Assembly (NCBI GenBank): GCA_002633005.1
Contig: NMRA01000128.1
Coordinates: 301,165-361,164, forward strand
Direction: 5' to 3'
Origin: Phoronis australis
Lineage: Eukaryota > Phoronida > Phoronidae
DNA length: 60,000 nucleotides
Part shown: one piece after another, positions 47,501 through 60,000 of the stretch
Layout: the number at the start of each line of letters is the position of its first letter
Position numbering within the stretch: the first letter of the stretch is position 1
Notes under the pieces: model-generated
Database searches by the model: none
The model's input: only the letters and a program-made list of their open reading frames with translations
Told to the model about the DNA's origin: nothing
Translations under genes and position numbers: made by a program

Positions 47501-50373
47501 ACTGTGCACTCCTATTTTCATATAAATCGGTTTTCAACTTACGCTGGTAAAATTTCACAGACCAGTTGACACAGACTTATGCAAGTTCTATTGCAGCTCC
47601 ATTTAATCGTCAGGATAAAGTGCACTTTTAAGTGCTGGAACATGCTGCAGGTTATTACAAAGACCCACGTATAGCACAAAATAGGGATAAGATAGACATT
47701 GTGAAATGTAATTAATTCCATCCGTTAACAGGATCAGTTTGCACATATTTCTTCATTAGAGCGTGATTGCAGACCTTGTATACTGTAAAACCTGCCAGTG
47801 TCATTGTTCACCCAAGTCTGCATTTTTGGGTCATTTGACGCCAGTAAGGTAAAAAAGACGCATATTGGGTGTGTAGGCGCGTCATCTCAGACACAAGAAA
47901 TGAAAACCATCAATTTCTTTTTGGGTTTATCTTATATCGGTTAAAGTAATTACCTAGTTTGTCTCATTTTTCCTCCGCACATGTCTCTAAGTATGTATTA
48001 ATTTTCAAAATGTGCTTGTAGTGTGAAAATGTATGTAATATGCTCATTTGACATTCTAGGCTTGTAAAAACATTACCAAAAAGCGTAAAGTCCTTGATCC
48101 TCGCAAGATGAGGATGGAAGGAACTGAAGCAGCCAAATTCATTGGTCAGGTGGACAAGAAACCTGTCAAACAGGTAAAAATTTGGAATCGGTGTCTTGTC
48201 ATAAATGGAGCCAATAGTGGAGCAATGGATGACCTCTATTATTTGAACATAATCTTTGCTCTCTCTCCCTCATTGTCTTCTATTGATTCTTGCCTCAGAA
48301 TTTGACCTTTAAACTTTCCCTGGTTTGCTGCAGGGAAAAAGGAGTTTATATTATTTGCTAGGTACAAGCGCCATCTATGGTAAAAAGAATAAGCTCTGAT
48401 TTCGACACCATTCCATTTCCATCATGCTTTAGATCTGACATGCTTTGGTGATTTGAAATCTTTTGACTAATGCAAGAAAAGTTCAATCGAAATTCTAGTC
48501 TTTTTATTAATTTCAGTCATTAAAAGAAATGTGAGATTTTCATGTTTCGCTCACTTACCATGTTTGAAAGTGTATCTTCCAAATATCCTATTTCTCATTT
48601 TTGAAGCTGTGATAGATTGTCCTTAAGTTAACCGGCTGAACTACATTTAACAATTCTGGACATGCGCCCACAGGCAAAATCAATAAAATGATTTACGGAG
48701 ATTACACTTAACAGACTGATGGAGCCTATCTATCATTTTTCCATGTAAAGCCACTTCCACCAGCTCTGTTAAGCTCACCGTTGTAACGCACTTTTCATTG
48801 ATTCTGTGACCACGGTAGTTGTTTAATTATATAACACTGTCAGTGGACCTCCTCATTGAAGCCTTGTGGGAGTTTCAGTTGTGAGCAGAGCTTTCTCAGT
48901 CTCTTGGTTTGAATAAGCGATCTCAAGTACTAGCATTCACTAACGACAGCCAGATCATTAAACCACTGTCCTGGGGGTGTAATTAGCTGTCGAATGTTAC
49001 TAATTCTTTGCGTGTTTTGTTCGTGGCAAAAGGTGCAAATCACCGTAGCTTCCTCACGTCACCATGGAAACGCACCAGGGTTATTTGTTTGATGACCTAC
49101 TGTTGAGGCTATGGCAATTTGTTGTTTGTGTTTGTATCAGGGTTTGATGGATTTTGATTTAAAAATCATTTCTTGTGAATGTAATTACATTTACGCACAA
49201 AGTGGAACGTACCAAATAACTCGTAATTTGCTGCGAGGTGTGAACATCTTTATTTACTTTAATTGAATTTGTCCAATTACCTTTTGAAATTTTTATGAAT
49301 TGAAATTATTGATTTCAGCGAATTGCCATGGTGTGTAAATTTAAGTGCGTTAATTCTTCACGTATTTAGCACACAATATGAAGTGAAATTGTTTTTCGTA
49401 AAATATCTACACAAAAATAGAGATTTAGAAACTTTTTATGCTATTATTGGCGTGGCTTGTACTGTGTAGATGTCATAAAAATACTCCATTATTTGAGTGA
49501 TCAGACTTTGAAAAGTGGAAAAATGACATTTTGGAATTATATTTTGTGCGAAAAAAGTGGGAGAATTACCATTAGTTACCTTCAGTGGTCAGAACAACGT
49601 TAGCAAAGAGTGGATTTAATCACGCTTTCATTATTACCTATCTTAAACGAAAAAAAAATATGTACTGTGCTGATAACTTGGTAGATTAAGTGTCTGTTAC
49701 AGACTAACTGTATTGAAAGCATGATAGTAGTGTTTACATCAGCATGTCTTTTGAAGAGCAATGTTGGCATGTGTTGGCTAACTTAACCTCTCTGTGTAGT
49801 GTTAGCTAGTAGTCATTCTATGACTTAAGTACGTAGTTCACTTGAGCTATGCCACTGACTACAGAATGTATGGACATCTTGATATTTTTTCCTGACTGTT
49901 TATTAATTTCTCTTTGTGTGTTTTAGGTAGTCTATTTAATGCTTCCTCACAGTTGCTTTTTATTCATTTTTAAAATGCAGCGCAGTGAGAGTAAGCATTT
50001 TTGAACAACGTGAGATGTGAAATCATGTTTTGGCACAGCCAAATGTCAGAAAGCTGCGTAATTGTATTGACATGTATAAAAACAGTTAACTCATTACTTA
50101 AAGATTTATTAATTATTTTAGAAAAACAAAGTGGATTGGAGAAAACAACACAAGGAATTCATCGAGTCTATTCGCTATGCAAAGAAGTGTACTGAGATTG
50201 AGGCCCAGGGGGGCAGTGTGCTCGATCTACCTCCACCACCCAAGAGTGAAAATTTGGATTACAAGCAATGTCCATATTGCAAGCGAAAGTTCAACCCAGA
50301 CACTGCTGACCGCCACATACCTAAATGTAAAGACATCAAGGCCAGACCTGCACCACCAAAGAAGAAACGTTAA
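44574..50373 (+). CDS. ZC2HC1C: C2HC zinc-finger protein of the ZC2HC1 family (ZC2HC1C-like), 5 exons
   Basis: Function of the family is poorly known; members carry paired C2HC fingers. Coding exons: 44574-45536, 46220-46546, 47253-47387, 48060-48173, 50122-50373, all in phase; 596 residues. The start is the first ATG, four bases into an exon whose acceptor ends at 44570, so a 5' exon must exist upstream. Residues 1-45 form a charged helix (RLQLLQADFQKRQLR, EEKLLSLHQQ). A Ser/Asn-rich, probably disordered part follows, then a long Glu/Arg/Lys helix (about 290-375), likely coiled coil or single alpha helix. Finger 1: C458, C461, H473, C477 (CPNCGRKFNADRLQKHAKAC, split by an intron). Finger 2: C563, C566, H578, C582 (CPYCKRKFNPDTADRHIPKC). 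Between them is AAKFIGQVDKKP, typical of the family. The C-terminus is a basic PPKKKR. The choice of 1C over 1A/1B rests on the helical N-terminus and on neighbouring MLH3. Confidence 0.88.
48174..50121 (+). other. Last intron of ZC2HC1
   Basis: A 1.9 kb AT-rich intron. I see no exon or recognisable repeat in it. Confidence 0.6.
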
Positions 50374-50538
50374 TTTAGATATTTTTGTCTTAATTCACGT
50401 GTATTTTGTTGTTAATTTATTGTACATTAGTACATACTATAGTTTTATTCTTGTTTCTACTCATGTTGCTCTTTTAGTGATTTGCATAGTTTAGAACCAA
50501 ATTTTTATTTAGCTAAAATTACAATACAGCTTATCTGG

Positions 50539-50640
50539 AATAAAAAATCACAATTTTATGTTTGTGGAAGTAGTCTTAAAAGTTTTATTATTTTGTTTAC
50601 AAACTTATTGTTTTTGTATATTAAATTATCAAGAAATAAA
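50539..50640 (+). terminator. Two polyadenylation signals of ZC2HC1
   Basis: AATAAA at 50539-50544 and 50635-50640, 166 and 262 nt after the stop codon. Confidence 0.55.
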
Positions 50641-53600
50641 GCCAAATGTTAGAGAAATATTTTGTCAGTGGTTGAATTTAAAAAATGTTTACCTTACCTG
50701 TTTTGGGAAGCTTTGTTTTTGCTGTGATTTAGTCAACTGGTGTATGTTTTATAAATAGATCATTAACTTTTGCATAATATACCAGCCAAAGATATATTAA
50801 CACAGGTGACATAGTGACGTAACTATTCGTATTATGTGACTTCTTTCACCACACTGGTTTTCAAAATTTCCCTCTTTTCACTAGCCTCCGCGGCTCAGAT
50901 TACTTTGAGCTTAGTGCAGGCGTACTTGTCATGCCTTTTAGTAAATACATGTATGTGTTTCTGTGACAAGTGTCGTATATGGAGACACTGTTATCAGCGT
51001 GTTTCTATGACATGTTAGGTACATGTCGCAGCATTGGCACAAACAACATATATGTACCTGACTCAATGTGAATACCAAGCATCGCATAATTTTAATGCGT
51101 CATCTGTGTCGCTGAAAAAGATTTGACCCATAGTCTCTGATTAGTTTGATGTTTTGACAAACTTTTTGTGTAGAAGTCTGCTTTTATGTACTTGAATTGG
51201 CAATAAAACACAGATTAGTTGGGTGTTTGTTGTGGTCAGACAGTAAACTTTTGACCCTGTAATACTTTAGGCTCTTATTGTAATTAGACTGGCGAGAATG
51301 AGATATAATCAAGTAACCAGCTTCAGGTCTTAATGATTTCCTGGTATTACGCCATATCACTGGAATACACTATCTATTATCCAATAAATTTTTTTTCATG
51401 AGTATTTATTCTGCTGCCCGCCATAGCATTAAATGTAATAGTACACTTTCTTATTATTAATTTGATGGGACTACTCGGGATATTTTTCAGTTGTGACAGC
51501 TCCTATATCAAAAACAAAATTATTTTGCTTTGAAAAGTTCTTTATTATAAAGGTAGATTTAGTCAGGTTGATAACGGTCTGTTCTAAAATGATTAGTAAC
51601 GAGTAGAGTAAAATATTGCATTTTGGGAAATGAACTGAAAAAACATAGTAAATAAGTCACCAGAAATAATTGACATTGCTGTTCCTTTTGGTAACCTAGC
51701 GATGAATGACGTGTGTTTGTTAGTTACTGTCACACCATCCTGACAGTATCCGCTTATTAATGATAACGAACCAAAAAGATGATGCTAATTCATGATATGT
51801 TTTCTTGCAGTTTACAAGTATGTAGTTACATGTAACTCCACATCTTTACAAAACGGATGTATTATGATGCCTGCCACATAAATGTAAGGGAATGACATGA
51901 AACGACATCAAGATCTGAGATCTTGTTGCTTTGTACGACAATTGTATTGTCGGGTAGGGTCGGAGATTAACAATGGAGTGTGCTGATCAGACAGATCCTC
52001 AAATAAAAGAAGACGCACCTACTCATTAAAGTTGAGTTCACATACATGTTGATAAAAAATGCAATGCATGGATTATCTTTTCCTGGAAGGTGATTTTCGT
52101 TCAGTTTCACTCAAAATGTACATGGCGACTGTTATCAACAACTGATTGTCAGAAAAACAAGAGAAGCTGTGAAGGATTATAACGTTGTTATTGTGAATTA
52201 TGGCCTGCAATATAAACTTGAATGTCATAATTTACAACAGTGTTGTTTGACATAAAAGTAAAGAATAATGTGATCAGTTTTTCCGAAATGTTGAATATGA
52301 ATTTTAATTGCTTCCTTCTCCATATTTTGAATTACACTTAAAAAATGTACTGAAAGCTGTTTGGTAACGCCTTTTAAGGTGTATTTTAAGTGAACTGAAT
52401 TTTTCTTAGCAATTACCTTGAAACTTTTAGAACAGCCAATTGAAATGCATATATGTATATGTATAACTATGTATACATACATACATACATACATACATAC
52501 ATACATACATACATACATACACACATGTATGTTTTATTGAGTTAAGTTAAACAATGAACCATATGTTTGTAAGTGTCATTCTATTAATTTTCAGGTCTTC
52601 TAAGCTGCTGTAATGAAATATGTATGTCACACAAGGCCAGTCACAGACAACAGCTTTCAGTTTTGTTATTATGAACCAAAAAGTGACATAACCCCATTAA
52701 TTTTGTTTTTGTCTGGAGTAAATTGTTGAAGTTTTTTGATATGATATTCATCTTCTACAAGTGTTAGTCACATAAAATACACGATCTATTCTCTATGGTG
52801 ATTTTCAAATGTATTCCCTTTACTATTTGTAAGTTTTGATTTAAACATCTAAATTTTGCTAAAGCTTTCAGATATTTTCTGGTTTTCACACATGACACAC
52901 ATTTTCAGAGGCAATTTGCTGTTTGCATAATCTGTTAGTATCTGATTTACTAATACTCGGCCACTCCTCGTTTTTTCTGCTGCCCACCAATGTCCAAATT
53001 TTGTTGCTTAAAATTTCCTCAAAAATAGACTCACATCCCCAACCGCATGAGTTTCTCAAACAATGCCAAATCCAAAATTAAACAATATAACTACTTCACT
53101 GCACAGGCACAGCGTCCAACAGTTGATATTTCGTTCAGCCAAATTGTAATGATTGTTATAAGAGATTTCTATATAGTACCTGTTTCTCATCAACATTAAG
53201 CGATTTCAACCAGTGTTTAATGCTTCACGAACTATTACACAATATACTTTCCCAGTCCTCCCCTCTTATGTTGGGGGAATCTTGCCCAAGACCCAATGGG
53301 GATTTATAAAACTGGAACAAAAAATTTCTGGCACATCCTAACCCCATCATGATGTCTCTGAACCGTATTGCAGTGTCGGTTTGAAAATTGCGACCTAGCA
53401 AGTTACTGGTACCTCTTTAAACTGGAACATCTGTTTTTCATTGAAAATAATACTTTGGGTACTTCTTGCATGCTAAACGTTTTTGCCCTTTCATCTTGAA
53501 ATTTTGAACAAATTAAACTTCATTCTTTCCATACTGAATGTTTTTAAAACAATTAAACCATGAATTAACGAGTATTTTGATTAGACGTAAGCAGATTCTA

Positions 53601-55224
53601 TCCGACGTTTGCTTTTCATCCGTTACCACTGAGTACTAGTGTCAGTAAGCATTTTCGCATACTAGAATTTCTTTTTTTCTTGCAGGTTTTAATTCCTGCA
53701 ATTTACGGTTCTCAACTAAATCATTAAAAGCAGTTTTATCTCAACAGAATGATTTGGAATTTCTTCAACTCTTCCATGTTTTCCGATTCCTTATCAAACC
53801 AGTGCTTTTGCTTTTGGTTTCAACTTAACACACTGCCACTTCACTGGTGAACTACACTTGATTGGTCACGTTATCATCGACCCTGTTGAAGGTGTTATAA
53901 ATGTAAATGATTAACAGTTTGGACGGCGGAATGAAACTGATTGACTTCGGCAACTTTGTCTCCAAAAACTGAGCTGTTCGAATTTGATGTTTCAATGTAT
54001 GTCATGTTTGGAAATTTGGACGAAGCTCTCTTTAGAACTCGAATAGCTCGTTTGTGAGATGGAACTGTGGAGTGGTAACATGCGTCATGGAAATTCCCCT
54101 GAGCGGCAACTTGTATGACTTTGATAGACTAAGCCAGGCAACCCTACAACTAAAATTTAGGACTACAGATTTTTCAATCAACGTTTTTAAAAAGTTGTTT
54201 CGTCCCGCTGGTTCATGAAACTTACAGGAGATGAGAAATAAATGATGTCCTACACGTGTAACCACTTGCCTTGTAGACTTCTACTCGTGTAACGAGATTT
54301 TTCGGTGATCTCAGTCTCGACTCCCAACTATTGTATTTTTACCTAAGGAGTCCTTGAACATTGAATTAGATTATTACGCAAATCTTTCGGTACGATAGTC
54401 CCATTTACGGTAATATATGAGCGTAGGGTGTATCGCTTGAACGACCTGTCGGATAGGGAATTTCTCATAATAGTCGGATTTTGTGAGTTTTACCACAGTT
54501 TCAAGGTATGCCGGTCTAAATGAATTTTTAAACAGCTCTGTGGAATCAGTGGGAAGAAACTTGTCGCATTATCTGTATATAATCCTATTTGTTCGATGTA
54601 GACTTTTTCATAGTTTACATGACACCGGAACGGTAAGAACATTTTTTTGTGTGTGGAAATTCCCAGCAGTGATACTGCTTTGGAAAAGCAAATATATATT
54701 TTTAACGCCAGAACATTTTTGACAGCTTCGTTAACAGTAACGCAATATTTTCATGGGTGTGCGAAGTTGCACATCATATTTGTTGCTGCACCAGTGTCAT
54801 CAACTGAACGCAGTATTTTCTGAAACAGTCACTTCGAAGTCATACTGTTTTGTTACAAAATTTAACTCTCTCTGCTAAAGCATAATAGATGCTGGAGATG
54901 GAAACTACTAATTTTTTAGAGTACCTAAAGTTATTTGGCGAAAAGTGTGACAACTTTTCCCCAAGATATTGAATGGAATTACAAAGGCAAATTAACACTA
55001 GTGCTGGAATCAAGTCACATCTGTATTGGAATATTTGAAACATAGCACCAGGCACTAACAAATCAAATTAAAGAGGGAACATGAGTCAAATTTTGTGTGT
55101 GCTATTCAGGAAGTGCATGCTCACACAGATACCCTGGGATCTACTTGAGTGGCCACCCAACATTTTAAGAATATCAAAAAATCCTTGGATAAAAGAGTGA
55201 ATCCTGAAATCGAAAAGTCTTGAA
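50641..55224. other. Intergenic region between convergent ZC2HC1 and the right-edge gene
   Basis: 4.6 kb, AT-rich. Apart from the microsatellite at 52473-52520 I find no exon, RNA gene or clear element. Short open frames here have no family resemblance. Confidence 0.55.
52473..52520 (+). repeat. (ATAC)n microsatellite
   Basis: About 12 uninterrupted tetranucleotide units, followed by acacatgtatg. Confidence 0.97.
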
Positions 55225-57855
55225 ATAATTATCAATATTTTTATTCAATAATTCAAAAATGGATGAGTGTTACAATGATGTAATAATAATGTACACCTTC
55301 AATAAGAGCAAGAGATGGCTGACCCTTGTCAACTATAAAAGACACTCACATGACCTATTTACAAAAAATAGAATATCAGTTGCCCACCAGGTGGCCTTCA
55401 CACACCTATTAATTTGTGTATGAACAAATAAACAAAACACTAGCAGAAAGGGAACAGCAAAGACTTCTGTTAAAAACATTACTTAAGTCACCTCAACCAT
55501 TCACTTCTAGATAGTTGACTTTCTAAGAGACTAATAAAAGTAATGCACTTGGCACTGGTTCAACTTAACAGAGCTCTGGCATATGAAAAAATAAAACAAC
55601 TCCAAACACTTTAGACATAATCCTGGGAACACAAGCATCAAATCAACATTTTTGGTTAAACCGAGTAAGAGCTAGATACTAATGTTCTACACACTTTGTA
55701 TGACGGAGACATCAAGAAATTTCGTGGCGTTTCTTGCTGAACATTCCAATAAAACAAATCAGATTTCCCTTCTAGCACTCATGTGTTGACAAACCTAACC
55801 ATATAATGGTTTTTGGAGTTTCGATTTCTAAGGTGCAACACACAAAATAATAAATCCATCTGGTAATTATTTGCTTTACTCTGGCATCAACAGAGCAGAG
55901 CACACAAGTACCGCATGAGGGCTGCAACACTGACCTGTGAAATTGACAGACATTTGTTAAGGAATGATGGGAGGGACATGTTGGACTGACAACTCTTGCT
56001 GCCCTCTACAGGACAAAAAGCGATTTAAGATTCATTGACAAAGCATTTGCCTCTTTGTCACACACTGTGCTAATGTATGTCAGAGTACCAGCAGGAAGTT
56101 GCAGGAGTCGTCTATCTCGCATGACAGGTCAACAATGCCTTGATGGGCATGTGCAGGTAGCCATAAGGAGCTACACAATAAATGGCTAGCTTGTGTACAC
56201 AAGCAGCCAACCTATGCAATTAGAAATGGTTGTAGCCTACTTGACAAGTTTTTGTAATAATCTTATCTGATTCATGAATAACAAAACCTGTTGTAGCATG
56301 TCACTTTCACACACTGCATTTTTATGTTTTGTTTTCAGGAAACACTTTAGTTTCAAATCTCAACTAACTGTTTTAAATTACGGTTCTGAGTACAGATACT
56401 GGACTATTTACAGATTAAGAAGCAAATTGTACATAGCTAACTTAACATGGACAAATAAACAAAACAGACAGTGTGACAAAATAAACGATAAAATAAAAAT
56501 AAAAAACATCAATTATATCTCCTCTCTAGCAAGCTGTGATTAAACAACACAACAATGATTAGCGTCTAATAGGCAAACTGCTCATCTATGGAGCAAACTG
56601 AGATCTTCAGCTAAAATAATCTACCAAAAGGTGACGGTAAGACTACATATCCTTTGTACAAACATGAGGAGTTGCACATGAGCCACAGACACCCAGTGAC
56701 AATCCCTCAGATTTGCACGTTTATCACAGAAAGAATGTCAGTTTTAGACAACGTAGTTACATTCCATGGCTGAACCATACACTACCTCATTTTAATCATT
56801 TTCACGTATCAAAAATTAGAATGTTTCCCACAAGAATGCCTATGCTATCCTATCATTTAAGAAAAAAAATCACCAGCATATTGAAAACTTTAATTCACAG
56901 CTATGACATAACAGATACAGGCATATCAATCATTCACTTCAACCTTTTTCACATTAAACAAAATACCTGTCAGAAGTTGACTGTCAATTTTGTTTCATTA
57001 AATTATTCCACAAGATAAAGCAGTTTTGATCTACTTTCAAAATAAGTCATAAAACAATACGACCCTGTGAACAGGCACCTTAATCTTTGTGAATCAGTGT
57101 CAACTTCAACTAACAATTGTGCCAGCAATATGGACATAACTTGGCTTGTGCGCGCTATAAAAATTCACACGAACGTCAATCAAATGAGGTATTCTAATCC
57201 CTGTGGTCACCAAATCTCACAGACACACAAAAATAGTTACGTTTACATAATGGAATGCAGCACTTTTTAGACATCAACCGTACAAACATTAAACACACTG
57301 CTTCAAGTTTCTCATCTCCAAGCAACAGCCAACAGAGGGCAGGACCAGAGGCCTGCTTCTTGGGTAAAACCATTTTGGCTTGTGACTTCCAGCTAAAGTC
57401 AAATGTTGGTAACGAATTTTTGAATAGACAAACCTTAAATTTTCTTTTGTTTACTTACTGCAGTATTAGCCAACAAAATTTAGTCTTTAAATTGCAACTT
57501 CAAAAATGGTTATGTCATTTCAGGAATTTAAAATTCCTGAAGAACACTGTATCAGTCAAAGCCAAATATAGAGACTACAACAAGAAGGCAAACACCAAAA
57601 GTACATTTGAGAAAGAGGCCCCAAGGCAAAACAGTGATGTCTGTCTTGGGTGCACAAATAGTCAAACATTAGCTTGTATGCACAAGTCAACTAATAGGCA
57701 CACATTAACCAGCATGCACGTGACGGCTAGTATGCACATGATGGCTCCTCCACAGGGGTTATGGGATTGTAGGGCGTACTGCTGATGGATCGGAACGAAA
57801 AGACAGACGGATCGGAGAAGCACTTGGGTTGTCGCACTGCACCCGCGTTTAAGCT
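55225..57855 (-). CDS. Last coding exon and long 3' UTR of an unidentified gene
   Basis: The coding part is 57727-57855. A good acceptor (polypyrimidine, TTTCAG, at 57856) opens a 43-codon exon in the frame SLNAGAVRQPKC, SDPSVFSFRS, TPYNPITPVEEP, ending SCAY and a TAG at 57727-57729. The composition (Ser, Pro, Thr) is that of a flexible C-terminal tail, and the other two frames are less convincing. The 3' UTR would run about 2.5 kb to an AATAAA on the minus strand at 55240-55245. Upstream exons must lie to the right; none could be placed safely before 60000. I do not recognise the family. The frame and even the coding nature are inference from the splice site and composition. Confidence 0.5.
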
Positions 57856-60000
57856 CTGAAAGAACAAGCAAGATATGGTTAGATCTTTTGCATCGTAACT
57901 CACCTCTACACTAGACCTGCCGTCAACATAAGATACCCTAGGTAGGAGTTGTAGCTTTGAATGAGATTATTTTTAACCTGGGAATTCAGAGACACGCCTT
58001 TACAAAATTATAAACTTTAGTTTGTAAGTGCAGCATCATCATCCAAATTCTTAAAAGCTGGAACACTACTACCACAATTTCTATTTGAAATATACACCAC
58101 CCATCTAGTAGCGCATCAAAACTGAACATATAAACTTCATAATCCTACACCAATTAACACCAGCCTGTCTAGCCTAATCAAATTACTTTTTAATCATAAA
58201 TATTTTCTGATTAGCTGCTCCAGGCCTTGGCAGGATGCCGCTCAGGATCAAACCACGATCAACCCTTTGATGTCATTTCATGGTAATAAAATGACTTAGG
58301 TGGCAGCTAAGAGTTTAAGTGCTGTATTATCATTTCATTTGAACATTTGCCCAATCAGCTAACAACATGTCCACACTGGGAGCTACATGAGAACAACTAC
58401 ACATCCTACACCATGTGACAAATATGTCACAAAAAATGATTAGACAACTCTATGTGTGTAAGCAAGGTCACAGCTGGTAATTATTAAGGCCTTGTCTGCA
58501 CATTTGTGACTACACTGCAGCTTCTTGCACTGGGGCACATTATCCTATCTAGATAATATGTGGTAAGTTGTCACATGTGTCAAGGTGTCCCAGGGCAAAT
58601 AATGCCAGACTACTACTACTCCTATTAATTAAACCAAGTGACAACTCATTCCAAGGGTTCTTGGTCCAGGTAACTTGCAGGCAGCCTGTGTGGCACTGTA
58701 GTCTGATCTCCATTTTCTGATGTAACAGATTGATTGGAAAGATCTGGGCACTAATTATAGGAAAATTTTACCTTGGATAAGAAAAATGACATTACATTGC
58801 CACTGCATGCTGTCACATAACTTAATCGCTGAGTAATGTCACTGTTATCAATGATATTGAAATATAGGGTTAGCGTCAAAAGTGCCGTCCACACACACAC
58901 ACTTACCTTAGAACAAGTTACACAAAGAAAGAGTTGTTGCTGGGTTCAGAGGCTGCGTGGATGCTATGTAACTTAGTGCAACTTAGCCTACTTAAGACAA
59001 CTTACTCCACCCATTTCCAGGTTAAGGGTAACTTGTTGTGGGGTATGCGCTACTTCTAATTCATGTGTGACCGCAAACCTGAGGCAAAGCGGAAGTAATT
59101 ATCAGGTGCATTAACATACCCACGGGTTTTCTTTTCGCGCCCGTACTCTCATTAGGTGTGTGTGTGTGTGTGTGTGTNTGTGTGTGTGTGTGTGTGAGTG
59201 TGTGTGTGAGTGTGAGTGTGAGTGTGTGCAATTTGTTCTAGAGTAGGCCTATCTTAAACAATAAGAAACACCCAACACTTGAGGAAGTTGGCTCAAGACA
59301 TCATTAAGTTCACATATGTCACAATTACTTCCCTAATGGGCTTACAATGAATCATTAACCAAACTATAAAGAGACTTCATTACTTGATTAACATGATAAC
59401 AGTAGGCCCTAGTTAGTTCCTATGAGCTGTTACATATATGTAGGAAACTTCTTCAAGACCAGTTGCCAAACGAAAGGGTGCCTTTTCTGACAAAATTACT
59501 AACAAAAATGTGCCTTTTCCTACGTAATTCTCAACAAAAGGGTTCACTCTGTCCATTTGAAATTGGACAAAAGGTCCAAATACAAACATTTACGGAACTC
59601 AACATCATCTATACAAATAAACTTTACTTCTCTGTTTCCGTGGCCACTGTCTACACAGGTAGGTATCCTCATCTTCCATCCCTACCCCCACCCCCCACAC
59701 AGGCTAGTGGAGCATTAGCAGTTGTGATAACTAAATACATCTTCGGCCTCTCGAATGACATGAAAATGTGTGTAATTGAGTGTTGATGTATTCTTAGGAA
59801 CCACAAGTTTTTGAGATACAGAAAGTGAAAATGAAAGTTCTCAAGCCTTCATGATGTTTATCATTACAGCAACCAGTGACAGAGTAGGCTAACTTGACAC
59901 AGTTCCAAAAGCTTGATAAAATAAACTGCAGTCACCAAACCAGACCCAGGATGTAATAGCACAGCTTAAGATGTGCATGTTACTGTAGCATATATCTGAT
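57856..60000 (-). other. Presumed intron of the right-edge gene, with microsatellites
   Basis: No safe exon found. A donor-like GTAAGT on the minus strand at about 58904 follows a segment (58910-58990) of moderately coding-like composition, but its frame is short and interrupted. A (CA)n tract lies next to it (about 58890-58903). Confidence 0.35.
59156..59228 (+). repeat. (GT)n microsatellite with gagt interruptions
   Basis: A GT dinucleotide run, interrupted by gagtgtgag at the right end. It contains the only undetermined base of the window (59178), probably an assembly or sequencing stutter. Confidence 0.97.

Noticed and set aside
57255-57785. Plus-strand open frame of 176 codons
   Set aside because: Antisense to the probable last exon and 3' UTR of the right-edge gene; low-complexity content without family resemblance.
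58905-59000. Possible further exon of the right-edge gene on the minus strand
   Set aside because: A donor-like site exists, but the frame is interrupted and the acceptor is unclear.
1-60000. CRISPR arrays, operons, tRNA/rRNA genes, viral genes
   Set aside because: None seen; gene structure is that of an animal nuclear genome throughout.

Overview
The window reads as nuclear DNA of a bilaterian invertebrate, probably a marine lophotrochozoan or a non-vertebrate deuterostome; the sequence does not let me decide which. The reasons are small exons in large AT-rich introns with GT/AG splice sites, single-copy housekeeping genes of animal type, a Penelope-like retroelement, tRNA-derived SINE-like copies and many short fold-back repeats. 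There are no bacterial operons, no CRISPR arrays and no viral genes. All exon joins below were made by hand from splice sites, codon phase and family resemblance.

Layout, left to right. (1) 1-4676, minus: the first three coding exons of PSMD8 (Rpn12, proteasome lid); the rest lies left of the window. Its introns hold a Penelope-like element and two fold-back repeats. (2) 5277-16691, plus: a complete 11-exon FAM98 gene (tRNA-ligase complex family), head-to-head with PSMD8 over about 600 bp. Its fourth intron carries a 1.3 kb element made of roughly 148-bp units. (3) 18001-23438, minus: a gene for a protein with two ubiquitin-like domains followed by a von Willebrand A domain, convergent with FAM98. 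I know no named family with this architecture. (4) 26043-39302, minus: a complete 14-exon MLH3 (MutL homologue with an intact endonuclease motif). (5) 44574-50373, plus: a five-exon C2HC zinc-finger gene of the ZC2HC1 type, head-to-head with MLH3 across about 5 kb of repeat-rich DNA. (6) 55.2-57.9 kb, minus: the last coding exon and long 3' UTR of an unidentified gene, convergent with ZC2HC1; its other exons lie to the right, partly or wholly outside the window.

The most interesting signals are the tandem-UbL plus VWA protein; two gene neighbourhoods that, from memory, also exist in human (MLH3 with ZC2HC1C, and PSMD8 with FAM98C); the Penelope-like element with inverted flanks and a hammerhead-like core; and the ~148-bp unit element with a three-unit higher-order period. 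There is no obvious functional pathway joining the genes. They look like an ancient, loosely packed neighbourhood rather than a dedicated system.
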